From positions 3,100,001 through 3,164,000 of the forward strand of contig NZ_FNSZ01000001.1 of NCBI RefSeq assembly GCF_900105245.1: a stretch of 64,000 bases of DNA. The letters run 5' to 3'. A model generated the notes under the pieces. That model saw only the letters and a program-made list of their open reading frames with translations. It was not told the origin of the DNA and did not search any database. The position numbers and the translations under genes are program-made. Each line of letters begins with the position of its first letter. Positions within the stretch are counted from its first letter, which is position 1. Of this stretch, positions 50,247-59,188 are shown in pieces. This stretch comes from Streptomyces sp. 1222.5. Its GTDB lineage: Bacteria; Actinomycetota; Actinomycetes; Streptomycetales; Streptomycetaceae.

Positions 50247-50291
50247 TCGGGCACCGGCCCTCCGCCGGCGACGGCGGGGGCCGGTGCCCGA
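50247..50291. terminator. Terminator after the GH25 gene
   Basis: A perfect 14-bp stem, TCGGGCACCGGCCC/GGGCCGGTGCCCGA, around a 17-nt loop, starting 7 bp after the muramidase stop codon. Confidence 0.75.
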
Positions 50292-50421
50292 CGAGGACGC
50301 CCCGCCCCGCACGCCGCGCCTCCCGCCCCGATTTCCCGCCCGTCCCTGCGTTGGTGCTCGGCGCCGGCCGGGATCATGCTGGTCAGGGAGAGCCTGCCGA
50401 GCAAGGGCGAGATGAGCGGCG

Positions 50422-52782
50422 ATGGAGCGACAGTCGACGTACACGGCCACGGCCACCATCGATGCGCAGGGCATCCTCACAGGCTGGAGCGAGGGCGCCC
50501 AGCGGCTGCTCGGCTACGACTCCTCCGCGGTCCTCGGCCGGCCCGCCGCCGCGCTGCTCGCCGCCGAAGGCGCCGCGGCGAGGCGGGTCCTCGCCGGACG
50601 GGAACGCTGGAACGGCAGCATCCCGCTGCGCCACCGGGACGGCCGGTCCCTGGAGCTGGGCGTGCTCGCCCACCGGCGGACCTCCGCCACGGGAGCCGTC
50701 GACTGGCTCGTGGTGAGCGCCGTGACGGCCCGGACCCAGCCGCCCCGGGGGGAACCGCTGGAGGAGTGGACCTTCCTGCAGTCGCCCTTCCCGCTGGCCA
50801 TCTTCGACGCGGAGCTGCGGCTGGTGCGCGCCAACCGCCGCATGGAGCACGCCCTCGCCCTGCCCGAGGCGGCGATGCGTGGACTGCGCCTCGTCCACAT
50901 CGTGCCCGGTGCCGCCAGCGAGGAGGCCGACCGCTCGCTGCGGCTGGCGCTGGAGTCCGGCCGACCGCAGGACGTCCGGGTCCGCCTCGGCGCGGAGCTC
51001 GGCCGCGGGATCGTCCTCACCCCGCTGAAGGACGCCGACAGCCGGGTCCGGGCCGTCTGTCTGTCCACCCAGCAGCCCACCCAGGACTCGGCCGTCCGCA
51101 GAAGCCCGCCGGACGACACCGGCTCGCGTGTCGGCACCGCCGCGGACCAGGCCCGTGCCGCACAGGAACTCGGCGAGGTCACGGTCCCCCGGCTGGCCGA
51201 CGTCATGGCGGTCGACCTGCTCGACTCGCCCCGCTCCGGCGCCGAGGACCCCGTCCCGCAGCCCGGCCCGGTCGTCCTGCGGCGCGCCGCCCTGCGCGCG
51301 ATGCCGAACGGCGACGGGCCGGCCTACGGCACCGGGGTGGGCGAGGCGATCGTCTGTCCGGCCGACTCCCCGCCTGCCCACTGCCTGGCGGCGGGCCGCC
51401 CACTCCTGTACGACACCGCGGACCCGGCCATCACCGAGTGGGCGACGCTGGACCCCGGCGCCGTGTGGCTGCGCACGTCCGGCACCCGGTCGCTGCTCAC
51501 GGTGCCGCTGCTCGCCCAGGGCAACACGCTCGGGGTCGCGCTCTTCGGCCGCCACCGGGACCGGGAACCGTTCGGCCCGGAGGACCTGCGGCTCGCGCAG
51601 GAGTTCACGGCGAAGGCGGCAGCGGGCATCCATCAGGCCCGGGCCTACTCCCGGGCCCGCACCACCACCATGGCCCTCCAGCGCAGCCTGCTGCCGCACA
51701 CCCTGCCCGACCAGGGCGCCCTGGAGATCGCCACCCGCTATCTGCCCGCGGCGACCCGGGCCGGCGTGGGCGGCGACTGGTTCGACGTGATCCCGCTGTC
51801 CGGGGCGCGGGTGGCGCTCGTGGTGGGCGACGTGGTCGGCCACGGCATCCGCGCCACCGCCACCATGGGCCGGCTGCGCACAGCGGTACGCACCCTGGCC
51901 GACGTCGATCTGCCGGCCGACGAACTCCTCACCCACCTCGACGACCTGGTGCTGCGGCTCGCCGCCGACGAGGGCAGCTCCGACCCGGCCGCCGAGACCG
52001 CCGGCGGCATCGGCACCACCTGCCTGTACGCCGTCTACGACCCGATCTCGCGCCACTGCACGCTGGCCCGGGCCGGCCATCCGCCGCCCGCGGTGGTCAC
52101 CCCGGACGGCACCGTCCGCTTCCTCGACGTGCCCGCCGGGCCGCCGCTCGGGCTCGGCGGACTGCCCTTCGAGGCCGTGGAGACCCAACTGCCCGAGGGC
52201 AGTCTGCTGGCCCTGTACACCGACGGCCTGTTCGAGGCCCGCGACCACGACATCGACGAGGCGCTGGACAAGATGTTCGCCGCGCTCGTCCGCCCGGCGA
52301 AGTCGCTGGACTCCGTGTGCGACCGGGTGCTCACCGAGCTGCTGACCCACCGCCCCGACGACGACATCGCCCTCCTGGTGGCCCGCACCCGGGCCCTGCA
52401 CGAGGACCGGGTCGCGTCCTGGGAGCTGGCGAGCGAGGCCACGGTCGTCTCCCGGGCCCGCCACTACGCCAGCGAGCAGCTGTCCGCGTGGGGCCTGGAG
52501 GACGCCTCGTTCACCACCGAGCTGATGGTCAGCGAACTGGTCACCAACGCCATCCGCTACGGCCGCCCGCCCATCCGGCTCCGGCTGATCCACCAGGGCA
52601 AGACGCTGGGCTGCGAGGTGTACGACTCCAGCGGCACCACCCCGCACATGCGGCGGGCGCGGATCTTCGACGAGGGCGGGCGGGGGCTGCTGCTGGTCGC
52701 CCAGCTCGCCGAACGCTGGGGCACCCGGCACGATCGCGTCGGCAAGACGGTGTGGGCGGAACAGACGCTCGCCTCCGGCTGA
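50422..52782 (+). CDS. PAS-PAS-GAF-SpoIIE phosphatase-HATPase regulator
   Basis: A 786-residue cytosolic multidomain protein. Two PAS-like sensors come first (about 5-110 and 115-205), then a GAF-like domain (about 260-405). The SpoIIE/PP2C phosphatase core has GVGGDWFDVIPLSG, VVGDVVGHG and a late DDDIALLVART. A C-terminal RsbW-type HATPase has ELVTNAIRYG, YDSSGTTPH and GGRGLLLVAQLAERWG. Such proteins regulate anti-sigma/anti-anti-sigma switches in Streptomyces. The ligand is unknown. Confidence 0.92.
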   Translation: MERQSTYTATATIDAQGILTGWSEGAQRLLGYDSSAVLGRPAAALLAAEGAAARRVLAGRERWNGSIPLRHRDGRSLELGVLAHRRTSATGAVDWLVVSAVTARTQPPRGEPLEEWTFLQSPFPLAIFDAELRLVRANRRMEHALALPEAAMRGLRLVHIVPGAASEEADRSLRLALESGRPQDVRVRLGAELGRGIVLTPLKDADSRVRAVCLSTQQPTQDSAVRRSPPDDTGSRVGTAADQARAAQELGEVTVPRLADVMAVDLLDSPRSGAEDPVPQPGPVVLRRAALRAMPNGDGPAYGTGVGEAIVCPADSPPAHCLAAGRPLLYDTADPAITEWATLDPGAVWLRTSGTRSLLTVPLLAQGNTLGVALFGRHRDREPFGPEDLRLAQEFTAKAAAGIHQARAYSRARTTTMALQRSLLPHTLPDQGALEIATRYLPAATRAGVGGDWFDVIPLSGARVALVVGDVVGHGIRATATMGRLRTAVRTLADVDLPADELLTHLDDLVLRLAADEGSSDPAAETAGGIGTTCLYAVYDPISRHCTLARAGHPPPAVVTPDGTVRFLDVPAGPPLGLGGLPFEAVETQLPEGSLLALYTDGLFEARDHDIDEALDKMFAALVRPAKSLDSVCDRVLTELLTHRPDDDIALLVARTRALHEDRVASWELASEATVVSRARHYASEQLSAWGLEDASFTTELMVSELVTNAIRYGRPPIRLRLIHQGKTLGCEVYDSSGTTPHMRRARIFDEGGRGLLLVAQLAERWGTRHDRVGKTVWAEQTLASG

Positions 52783-52935
52783 CCGGCGCCGTGCCCGGCC
52801 GCCACCCCGGCGGATTTGGCTATAACTGGTAGAGCTACATATAGGCCCTACCGATACCCCATCTAGGTACTTGTCCGGCTAATCCCTCACCCATTTGCGC
52901 CGCATCCATCACCGAATGGCGGCGTTATCTGGAAT

Positions 52936-53217
52936 ATGACGAAGGCATCGGGGGGGCGGGGGTTCGCATCCGTCCCGAAGCGGTCGCACACGACTGCGCG
53001 GCGGCCCGCGCGGCTGGGCTCCTACATGTACGTGCCCGGGCAACCCGCCACCGGCCCCGCCAAGGGAGTTCTGGTGAAGGGCGGCCTTCCCGTCGCCCTC
53101 GAGGTGACCGAGGAGATCCTCCAGGAGTTCGTGGATGTGATGAACTCCCTGGAGGACGACGTCGCACAACGCTGGCCGAGCCAGGAGACGTGGCTCTGCG
53201 GCTCGCCCACAGGGTGA
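52936..53217 (+). CDS. Small hypothetical protein upstream of the DUF2637 gene
   Basis: A 93-residue protein with a basic N-terminus, YVPGQPATGPAKGVLVKGGLP and a helical end, LEVTEEILQEFVDVMNSLED. It ends directly at the GTG of the next gene (TGA then GTG without spacing), which supports coupled translation. No family was recognised. Confidence 0.55.
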   Translation: MTKASGGRGFASVPKRSHTTARRPARLGSYMYVPGQPATGPAKGVLVKGGLPVALEVTEEILQEFVDVMNSLEDDVAQRWPSQETWLCGSPTG

Positions 53218-54066
53218 GTGGTCCACATCATGCATCAAGAGCATATGGGGTATCCGGAACCCTCCATGGGATATCCGGACGACTATCAGAGCGAGTATCA
53301 GGACGCCGAGGGATGGCATCCGGCATCCACCGAAGGTTTCTCCTCCCCTTTGATCCCGCCGGACTCCAGCTGGGATCCCGCGGAAGAGCTGGCCTTCATC
53401 CTGCAGGAGACCATCGAGCAGCAGCCGAGGATTCCGGCCGCGCGCGATGAGGACTTCTTCGCCCAACCACGCGTGAAGACTCCACGCGAAGCGCTCGCAG
53501 AGATGAGCGCGGAGTTGCCCCCGGTAAAGTCGCCTCCCCGAGGCCATCGAAGGGTCAGGGCACGGCAGCGCCCGAGCAAGATCCGGATCGCCAGTCACTT
53601 CATCGCCGTGGTGGTGACCTCCGTCGCGTCCGCGGTGAGCATCTTCGGCGGCCTGATCGCCTACGACCCGCTGCGCTTCGTGGCGATGTCGCGGATGCAG
53701 ACCGACGTGGTCTCGTGGTGGCCGGTGCTCGTGTTCGGACCCTGGATGGTGGCGTCGCTCTCCATCGTCCGCGCCGCGCTGCACCAGCGCCGGGCGCTGC
53801 ACTCCTGGTCCGTGCTCCTGGTGTTCTCGGCCATCGGGATGACGCTCTGCGTCGCCCAGGCGCCGAAGGACATCATCGGAGCCGCGGCCGCCGCCCTGCC
53901 GAGTCTGGCCTCCCTGGCCTGCTTCCAGCAGGTGGTGCGTCAGATCACCCTGACGAGACCGCCCCGGAAGGCCACGCCCCGGCACCGTACGAAGCTCGCC
54001 GAGGCGCCCGCCGGAAAGGGTGACCGGCAGGTCCGTACGCCACCCCGTACCAGGAGTGCCGAGTGA
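53218..54066 (+). CDS. DUF2637 transmembrane protein
   Basis: A 282-residue protein. The N-terminal half is soluble and acidic (YPEPSMGYPDD, WDPAEELAFILQETIEQQP). The C-terminal half has four hydrophobic segments (HFIAVVVTSVASAVSIFGGL, WWPVLVFGPWMVASL, SVLLVFSAIGMTLCVA and a short PSLASLACF), the DUF2637 arrangement. The next gene overlaps by 4 bp. DUF2637 proteins occur on both chromosomes and mobile elements; a membrane or sporulation-associated role is a guess. GTG 53218 is used; ATG 53230 is the alternative. Confidence 0.75.
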   Translation: MVHIMHQEHMGYPEPSMGYPDDYQSEYQDAEGWHPASTEGFSSPLIPPDSSWDPAEELAFILQETIEQQPRIPAARDEDFFAQPRVKTPREALAEMSAELPPVKSPPRGHRRVRARQRPSKIRIASHFIAVVVTSVASAVSIFGGLIAYDPLRFVAMSRMQTDVVSWWPVLVFGPWMVASLSIVRAALHQRRALHSWSVLLVFSAIGMTLCVAQAPKDIIGAAAAALPSLASLACFQQVVRQITLTRPPRKATPRHRTKLAEAPAGKGDRQVRTPPRTRSAE

Positions 54067-54317
54067 ACAGTGTCGCCGCGGGCTTCCTGACTCTGCCCGA
54101 CGTCTCCCGGCTCCTGCCCCGCCAGCAGATGGCCATCGACTGCGCGGTCTGCGCGCGCCCGCTCGGTGCCAACGGCCAGGTGATGGGCGACGTACTGCAC
54201 CTCGGTTTCCTGTACCGGCTCTGGGTCTGCATGCGCGGCTGCGATGTGGGCGGGCCGGCTTCCGGCCACCAGGTCTCCCGGGGCCCGACCACCGCGGGGC
54301 CGGGGCTGCTGCTGTAG
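54063..54317 (+). CDS. Small Cys-containing hypothetical protein
   Basis: An 84-residue protein with two Cys pairs, CAVCARP and CMRGCDVG, spaced as in a zinc-ribbon-like finger. The N-terminus is VAAGFLTLPDVSRLL. It overlaps the DUF2637 gene by 4 bp, so the two are co-translated. A strong terminator closes the operon. Confidence 0.7.
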   Translation: MNSVAAGFLTLPDVSRLLPRQQMAIDCAVCARPLGANGQVMGDVLHLGFLYRLWVCMRGCDVGGPASGHQVSRGPTTAGPGLLL

Positions 54318-54332
54318 GCCTGCCGTGCGCGC

Positions 54333-54380
54333 AGAGGGGTCCGGGTGGTGCGGTCGACGACCGCACCACCCGGACCCTCT
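54333..54380. terminator. Strong bidirectional terminator
   Basis: A stem of about 19 bp (GGGTCCGGGTGGTGCGGTC with its complement) and a tiny loop, lying between the DUF2637 operon and the convergent repeat-protein gene. Confidence 0.85.
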
Positions 54381-54408
54381 TACGTCAACCTCTCAGGCGG
54401 TCCGCGCC

Positions 54409-55035
54409 CTAGCCGGCGGTGGCGTCACCGCCGTTGCCTCCGGTGGCGTTCCCACCGGCATTGGTGGTGGCGTCACCACCGTTGCCGCCGGTCGCGTTGC
54501 CACCCTGGTTGGTGGTGGCGTTACCGCCGTTCCCACCGGTCGCATTGCCACCGGCATTGGTCGTGGCGTTACCGCCGTTGCCGCCGGTCGCGTTGCCACC
54601 CTTGTTGGTGGTCGCATTACCGCCGTTGCCGCCGGTCGCATTGCCACCCTTGTTGGTGGTCGCATTGCCGCCGTTCCCACCGGTGGCGTTCCCACCGCCG
54701 TTGGTCGTGGCGTTACCACCATTGCCGCCGGTCGCGTTGCCGCCACCATTGGTCGTGGCATTTCCGCCGTTACCACCCGTCGCATTTCCCGGGTTCTTCT
54801 TGTGATCCTTCTTGTGATGGTCCTTCTTGTGATGGTCCTTCTGGTCGTGGTTCTTGTGATGGACGACCATCGTCGTCACGGCCGAGTCGGGCATCGTGCC
54901 CGCCGAGGCGGCGGTGGCCGGGAGGATGATTCCACCGGCGACGACCACGGCCGAGGCGACGAGTGTCGAGAGACGGAAACCGCGCTTGGTGCGGATCTCC
55001 TGGGCGTTCTGAACGTTCTCGGTGTTGCGCTGCAT
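54409..55035 (-). CDS. Secreted protein of eight 16-residue Gly/Asn/Thr repeats
   Basis: A 208-residue protein. After a short N-terminal piece, an export signal (SAVVVAGGIILPATAASAG) is followed by a His/Lys/Asp-rich segment (KNHDQKDHHKKDHHKKDHKK, residues about 62-81) able to bind metal or polyanions. From about residue 83 to the end come eight tandem units of GNATGGNGGNATTNxG, where x is G, G, K, K, A, Q, A in turn. The last units have Asp in place of Asn, and the final one is shortened. The DNA unit is 48 bp. The motif recalls mycobacterial PGRS and Gly/Asn-rich amyloid-like proteins. A structural or adhesive surface role is inference. A Ser/Thr kinase gene lies upstream on the same strand. 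Confidence 0.85.
   Translation of the reverse strand: MQRNTENVQNAQEIRTKRGFRLSTLVASAVVVAGGIILPATAASAGTMPDSAVTTMVVHHKNHDQKDHHKKDHHKKDHKKNPGNATGGNGGNATTNGGGNATGGNGGNATTNGGGNATGGNGGNATTNKGGNATGGNGGNATTNKGGNATGGNGGNATTNAGGNATGGNGGNATTNQGGNATGGNGGDATTNAGGNATGGNGGDATAG
54412..54789 (-). repeat. 48-bp tandem repeat array inside the repeat-protein gene
   Basis: Seven complete units and one shorter terminal unit of a 48-bp repeat encode GNATGGNGGNATTNxG. Units differ mainly at wobble positions and at residue 15, so they have diverged since expansion. Confidence 0.85.
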
Positions 55036-55173
55036 GGTTATCTCCTACTTGCCGTCCGGGCCTTTTCGCTTTCCGGTCCTTCCGGTGCGGCCCGTGCTTC
55101 AAGTAGGCCGGAACGTGAAGGCGGGGTCACGTTCCGAGGACTCGGGACTTGACGAGGAGGAGGGCGACCGGGA

Positions 55174-56208
55174 CTATGCCGGTTTCCCGAGGACCGGACC
55201 GGCCCAGGCGGGCGGCTCGGGCACCGGCGCGGCCACCGTCAGGGTCTCCGCGCCGAGGGTCCGCACCGGGTCCGCCGGGGCGTCCACGGCGGGGGCCGCC
55301 ACATGGGCGTCCACCAGCGTCGGGGTACGGCCTCGCGGGCCGACCTCGCCGGTCGCGGTGCGCAGAGCGGCCACGAACTCCAGGCAGGAGCCGTGACGGT
55401 CGTCGGGGATCTTCGCCAGGGCCCGCCTGAGGACGTCGTCGGCGGCCCCCGGAAGGTCCGGCCGCCTGTCGCTGAGCGCGGGCGGTGGATCGTACTGGTG
55501 GGCCCAGAGCAGTTCGAGGTGGTCCTCGCGCTCGAAGGGCGGGACACCGGCCAGGATCTCGTGGACCACACACGCGAGGCTGTACAGGTCCGCCCTGCCG
55601 TCGACCGGGCGCCCGGCGATCCGCTCCGGCGCCACGTAGTCGAGGGTGCCGACGAACTCGCCCGCGGTGGTGAACCCGGTGAGCGACAGGGACTTCTTCG
55701 CCAGCCCGAAGTCGGTGAGGTAGACGTGCTCGGGGTGGTCGATGTCGATGCCCTTGGCCACCAGGACGTTGCCGGGCTTGACGTCCCGGTGCACCAGGTC
55801 GCGCGCGTGGGCCGCGTCGAGCGCGGACGCCAGCTGGGTCGCGATGCGCAGTGCGGCGGGCACCGGGAGCGGGCCCTCGCGGTCGATCAGGGCGCGCAGA
55901 TCGAGACCGGAGACGAAGCACATGGCGATGTAGAGGATGCCGTCGGCCTCGCCGGCCTCGAAGACGGGGACGATGTTGGGGTGGTCGATGGCGGCGGCCA
56001 CCCGCGACTCCTGGGCGAAACGGCGGCGGAAGGCGTCGTTTCGGGTGTACTCGGGGGCCAGCAGCTTCAGGGCGACCGTCCGGCCGAGGCGCAGATCCTT
56101 GGCGCAGTAGACGACGGCCATGCCGCCGCGACCGAGTTCGCGCTCGACCCGGTAGCCCGCGATCTCCGTCCCGATCAGACCGGAGGGCCGACCGCCCTGC
56201 CCATTCAC
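55174..56208 (-). CDS. Soluble Ser/Thr protein kinase
   Basis: A 344-residue Hanks-type kinase with glycine loop GRGGMAVVY near residue 27, lysine VALKLLAPE near 47, VHRDVKPGNVL near 144 and TDFGLAKK. The activation segment is LTGFTTAGEFVGTLDYVAPE. A short Ala/Pro tail follows with no transmembrane helix, so it is cytosolic. The start ATG 56208 lies 65 residues into a longer open frame that has no homology. Targets are unknown; the secreted repeat protein downstream cannot be its direct substrate after export. Confidence 0.9.
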   Translation of the reverse strand: MNGQGGRPSGLIGTEIAGYRVERELGRGGMAVVYCAKDLRLGRTVALKLLAPEYTRNDAFRRRFAQESRVAAAIDHPNIVPVFEAGEADGILYIAMCFVSGLDLRALIDREGPLPVPAALRIATQLASALDAAHARDLVHRDVKPGNVLVAKGIDIDHPEHVYLTDFGLAKKSLSLTGFTTAGEFVGTLDYVAPERIAGRPVDGRADLYSLACVVHEILAGVPPFEREDHLELLWAHQYDPPPALSDRRPDLPGAADDVLRRALAKIPDDRHGSCLEFVAALRTATGEVGPRGRTPTLVDAHVAAPAVDAPADPVRTLGAETLTVAAPVPEPPAWAGPVLGKPA

Positions 56209-56678
56209 GTCCGAATTCTACCGACTCGTCCCCGACGCCCGCCTGATCACACCGCCTGCCCGGACGGCACGACGGGTCCGCGCACGGGAGGACGGGGGCC
56301 CGCGCTCGGGGCGACGGCGGATGGGGCGAGGCAGCGACGGCAGGCTCATCGGGGACGGCGGCGGGCCCGCACTCGGGACGGCGGCAGACGAGGCCGGGCA
56401 TCGACGGCAGGCCGGGCGAGGCACGACGACGCCCCCGATCACGGCGACAGACACGGGCGCGGCGCACGCGGCAGTACGCAGGGCCGCGCACTGGGGGGGC
56501 GACGCAGACCGGGCCAGGTCACGAAGGCAGGCGCCTCCGCACATGGTGGCAGGGCAAAGGCGCGGGCCCGTCCGCGGCATGGCGCGCGCCCGGTCAGGGC
56601 GCCGCTCGCGCGGCCGGAACGTGGCGAAGGCCCGGGGCCCCGTCGGGGTCCGGGCCTTCGCTCGTCCGGGAGCGTCCG
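56209..56678. other. GC-rich repetitive spacer without a supported gene
   Basis: 470 bp of degenerate GGGACGGCGG and GGCAGxC motifs with no recognisable coding frame. The right end holds the lon terminator. Confidence 0.5.
56624..56661 (-). terminator. Terminator of lon
   Basis: Arms GCGAAGGCCCGG and CCGGGCCTTCGC enclose an inner GGCCCC/GGGGTC pairing. It lies 18 bp after the lon stop codon. Confidence 0.75.
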
Positions 56679-59099
56679 TCACGCCGCTACCGGAACCTCC
56701 GGCGTCACACCGCTCGCGGCGGGTGCGAGCGCCAGTTCCAGGACCTGGCGGACGTCGGTCACGGCGTGGACGTCGAGCTTGTCCAGCACCTCGGCCGGGA
56801 CGTCGTCCAGGTCGGGCTCGTTGCGCTTGGGGATGATCACGGTGGTCACCCCGGCGCGGTGGGCGGCGAGCAGCTTCTGCTTCACGCCGCCGATGGGCAG
56901 CACCCGGCCGGTCAGCGAGACCTCGCCGGTCATGGCCACGTCCGTGCGGACCAGCCGGCCGGACAGGAGCGACGCGAGGGCCGTCGTCATCGTGACGCCG
57001 GCGCTCGGGCCGTCCTTGGGGACCGCGCCCGCCGGGAAGTGGATGTGCACGCCCCGGTCCCGCAGGTCGCCCACGGGCAGTTCCAGTTCGGCGCCGTGGC
57101 TGCGCAGGAAGCTCAGCGCGATCTGCGCCGACTCCTTCATCACGTCGCCCAGCTGGCCGGTCAGGGTCAGCCCGGCCGCGCCCGTCTCCGGGTCGGCCAG
57201 GGAGGCCTCGACGAAGAGGACGTCACCGCCCGCGCCGGTCACCGCGAGGCCCGTCGCCACTCCGGGGACCGCCGTACGGCGCTCGGCCGGGTCCTGGGCG
57301 GACTCGGGCACATGGTGCGGGCGCCCGATCAGTCCGCGCAGATCCTCGTCCCGCACGGTGAACGGCAGCTCGCGCTCGCCGAGCTCGTGCTGGGCCGCGA
57401 GCTTGCGGAGCAGTCGCGCGATGGACCGCTCCAGGGTGCGCACGCCCGCCTCGCGGGTGTACTCGCCGGCGAGCCTGCGCAGCGCGCCCTCGTCGATCGT
57501 GACCTCGTCCGTGTTCAGGCCGGCCCGCTCCATCTGGCGCGGGAGCAGGTGGTCCCGGGCGATCACGATCTTCTCGTCCTCGGTGTAGCCGTCCAGGCGG
57601 ACGATCTCCATACGGTCGGCGAGCGCCTCCGGGATGGCTTCCAGGACGTTGGCGGTGGCCAGGAAGACCACGTCCGACAGGTCGAGTTCGACCTCCAGGT
57701 AGTGGTCGCGGAAGGTGTGGTTCTGCGCCGGGTCCAGGACCTCCAGCAGGGCCGCGGCCGGGTCGCCGCGGAAGTCGGAGCCCACCTTGTCGATCTCGTC
57801 GAGGAGCACGACCGGGTTCATCGACCCGGCCTCCTTGATCGCGCGCACGATCCGGCCGGGCAGGGCACCGACGTACGTACGGCGGTGGCCGCGGACCTCG
57901 GCCTCGTCGCGGACGCCGCCGAGGGCGACCCGGACGAACTTGCGGCCCATGGCGTGCGCGACGGACTCACCGAGGCTGGTCTTGCCGACACCGGGGGGCC
58001 CGACGAGCGCGAGCACCGCGCCGCCGCGCCGGCCGCCGATGACGCCGAGGCCCCGGTCGCCGCGCCGCTTGCGCACCGCCAGGTACTCGGTGATGCGCTC
58101 CTTCACGTCCTCCAGGCCGGCGTGCTCGGCGTCGAGGATCGCCTTCGCGCCCTGGATGTCGTACGCGTCCTCGGTCCGCTCGCTCCACGGCATCTCCAGG
58201 ACGGTGTCCAGCCAGGTGCGGATCCAGGAGCCCTCGGGCGACTGGTCGGAGGACCGCTCCAGCTTGTCGACCTCCTTGAGGGCGGCCTCGCGGACCTTCT
58301 CGGGCAGGTCGGCGGCCTCCACGCGGGCGCGGTAGTCGTCGGACTCCTCGCCCTCCTGTTCGCCGTTCAGTTCGCGCAGTTCCTTGCGGACGGCCTCCAG
58401 CTGACGGCGCAGCAGGAACTCGCGCTGCTGCTTGTCGACGCCTTCCTGGACGTCCTTGGCGATGGTCTCGGCCACGTCCTGCTCGGCGAGGTGGTCGCGG
58501 AGCTGCTGGGCGGCGAGCCTGAGGCGGGCCACCGGGTCGGCGGTCTCCAGCAGCTCGACCTTCTGCTCGGTGGTGAGGAACGGCGAGTAGCCGGAGTTGT
58601 CGGCGAGCGCGGAGACGCCGTCGATGGCCTGGACGCGGTCCACGACCTGCCAGGCGCCGCGCTTCTTCAGCCAGTTGGTGGCCAGCGCCTTGTACTCCTT
58701 GACGAGTTCGGCGACCTGGCCCGGCAGCGGGTCCGGCACGCTCTCGTCGATACGGGCGCCCTCGACCCAGAGCGCCGCGCCGGGGCCGGTGGTGCCGGCG
58801 CCGATGCGCACCCGGCTCCGGCCGCGGATCAGAGCCCCGGGGTCGCCGTCGGCCAGCCGGCCGACCTGCTCGACCGTGCCCAGCACGCCGGTCTTCGCGT
58901 ACGTCCCGTCGATGCGCGGCACCAGCAGCACCCTGGGCTTCCCGGGCTCCGACCGGGCGGCGGCCTGGGCGGCCTCCACCGCGGCCCGTACCTCGGTGTC
59001 GCTCAGGTCCAGCGGAACCACCATCCCGGGCAGCACGACCTCGTCGTCGAGCGGCAGCACTGGCAGAACGAGCGTGAACGCCGTGGACTCAGCAGCCAT
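56679..59099 (-). CDS. lon: ATP-dependent Lon protease
   Basis: An 806-residue protein with the classic Lon layout: N-terminal substrate domain (LPVLPLDDEVVLPGMVVPL), coiled-coil middle, AAA module with GPPGVGKTS near residue 370, and a protease domain with catalytic Ser in DGPSAGV near 696 and Lys in GGVKQKLLA near 738. It degrades misfolded and regulatory proteins. ATG 59099 follows AAGGGGAC. A HAIR inverted repeat at 59121-59141 predicts repression by HspR, as known for lon in Streptomyces. Confidence 0.97.
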   Translation of the reverse strand: MAAESTAFTLVLPVLPLDDEVVLPGMVVPLDLSDTEVRAAVEAAQAAARSEPGKPRVLLVPRIDGTYAKTGVLGTVEQVGRLADGDPGALIRGRSRVRIGAGTTGPGAALWVEGARIDESVPDPLPGQVAELVKEYKALATNWLKKRGAWQVVDRVQAIDGVSALADNSGYSPFLTTEQKVELLETADPVARLRLAAQQLRDHLAEQDVAETIAKDVQEGVDKQQREFLLRRQLEAVRKELRELNGEQEGEESDDYRARVEAADLPEKVREAALKEVDKLERSSDQSPEGSWIRTWLDTVLEMPWSERTEDAYDIQGAKAILDAEHAGLEDVKERITEYLAVRKRRGDRGLGVIGGRRGGAVLALVGPPGVGKTSLGESVAHAMGRKFVRVALGGVRDEAEVRGHRRTYVGALPGRIVRAIKEAGSMNPVVLLDEIDKVGSDFRGDPAAALLEVLDPAQNHTFRDHYLEVELDLSDVVFLATANVLEAIPEALADRMEIVRLDGYTEDEKIVIARDHLLPRQMERAGLNTDEVTIDEGALRRLAGEYTREAGVRTLERSIARLLRKLAAQHELGERELPFTVRDEDLRGLIGRPHHVPESAQDPAERRTAVPGVATGLAVTGAGGDVLFVEASLADPETGAAGLTLTGQLGDVMKESAQIALSFLRSHGAELELPVGDLRDRGVHIHFPAGAVPKDGPSAGVTMTTALASLLSGRLVRTDVAMTGEVSLTGRVLPIGGVKQKLLAAHRAGVTTVIIPKRNEPDLDDVPAEVLDKLDVHAVTDVRQVLELALAPAASGVTPEVPVAA

Positions 59100-59120
59100 G
59101 ATGTCCCCTTAGGCAGTCAA

Positions 59121-59141
59121 CTTGAGCTATGCCGACTCAAC
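59121..59141. promoter_or_regulatory. HAIR box (HspR binding site) upstream of lon
   Basis: CTTGAGC, seven bases, then ACTCAAC matches the HspR consensus CTTGAGT-N7-ACTCAAG with one mismatch at each outer end. It lies 22 bp upstream of the lon start, where bound HspR would block transcription. HspR control of lon and dnaK is established in Streptomyces. Confidence 0.85.
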
Positions 59142-59188
59142 CGTTGGGCGTGGGCTGGTGTTCCCACAGCGGTGTTCGCTGTGGGCGA

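Noticed and set aside
54412-54789. The 48-bp array as a CRISPR
   Set aside because: The units are contiguous, have no unique spacers, and encode a regular peptide in frame.
54244-55152. Plus-strand frames over the repeat gene (302 and 194 residues)
   Set aside because: Antisense readings of the 48-bp repeats. Only the minus strand has an export signal and a clear start.
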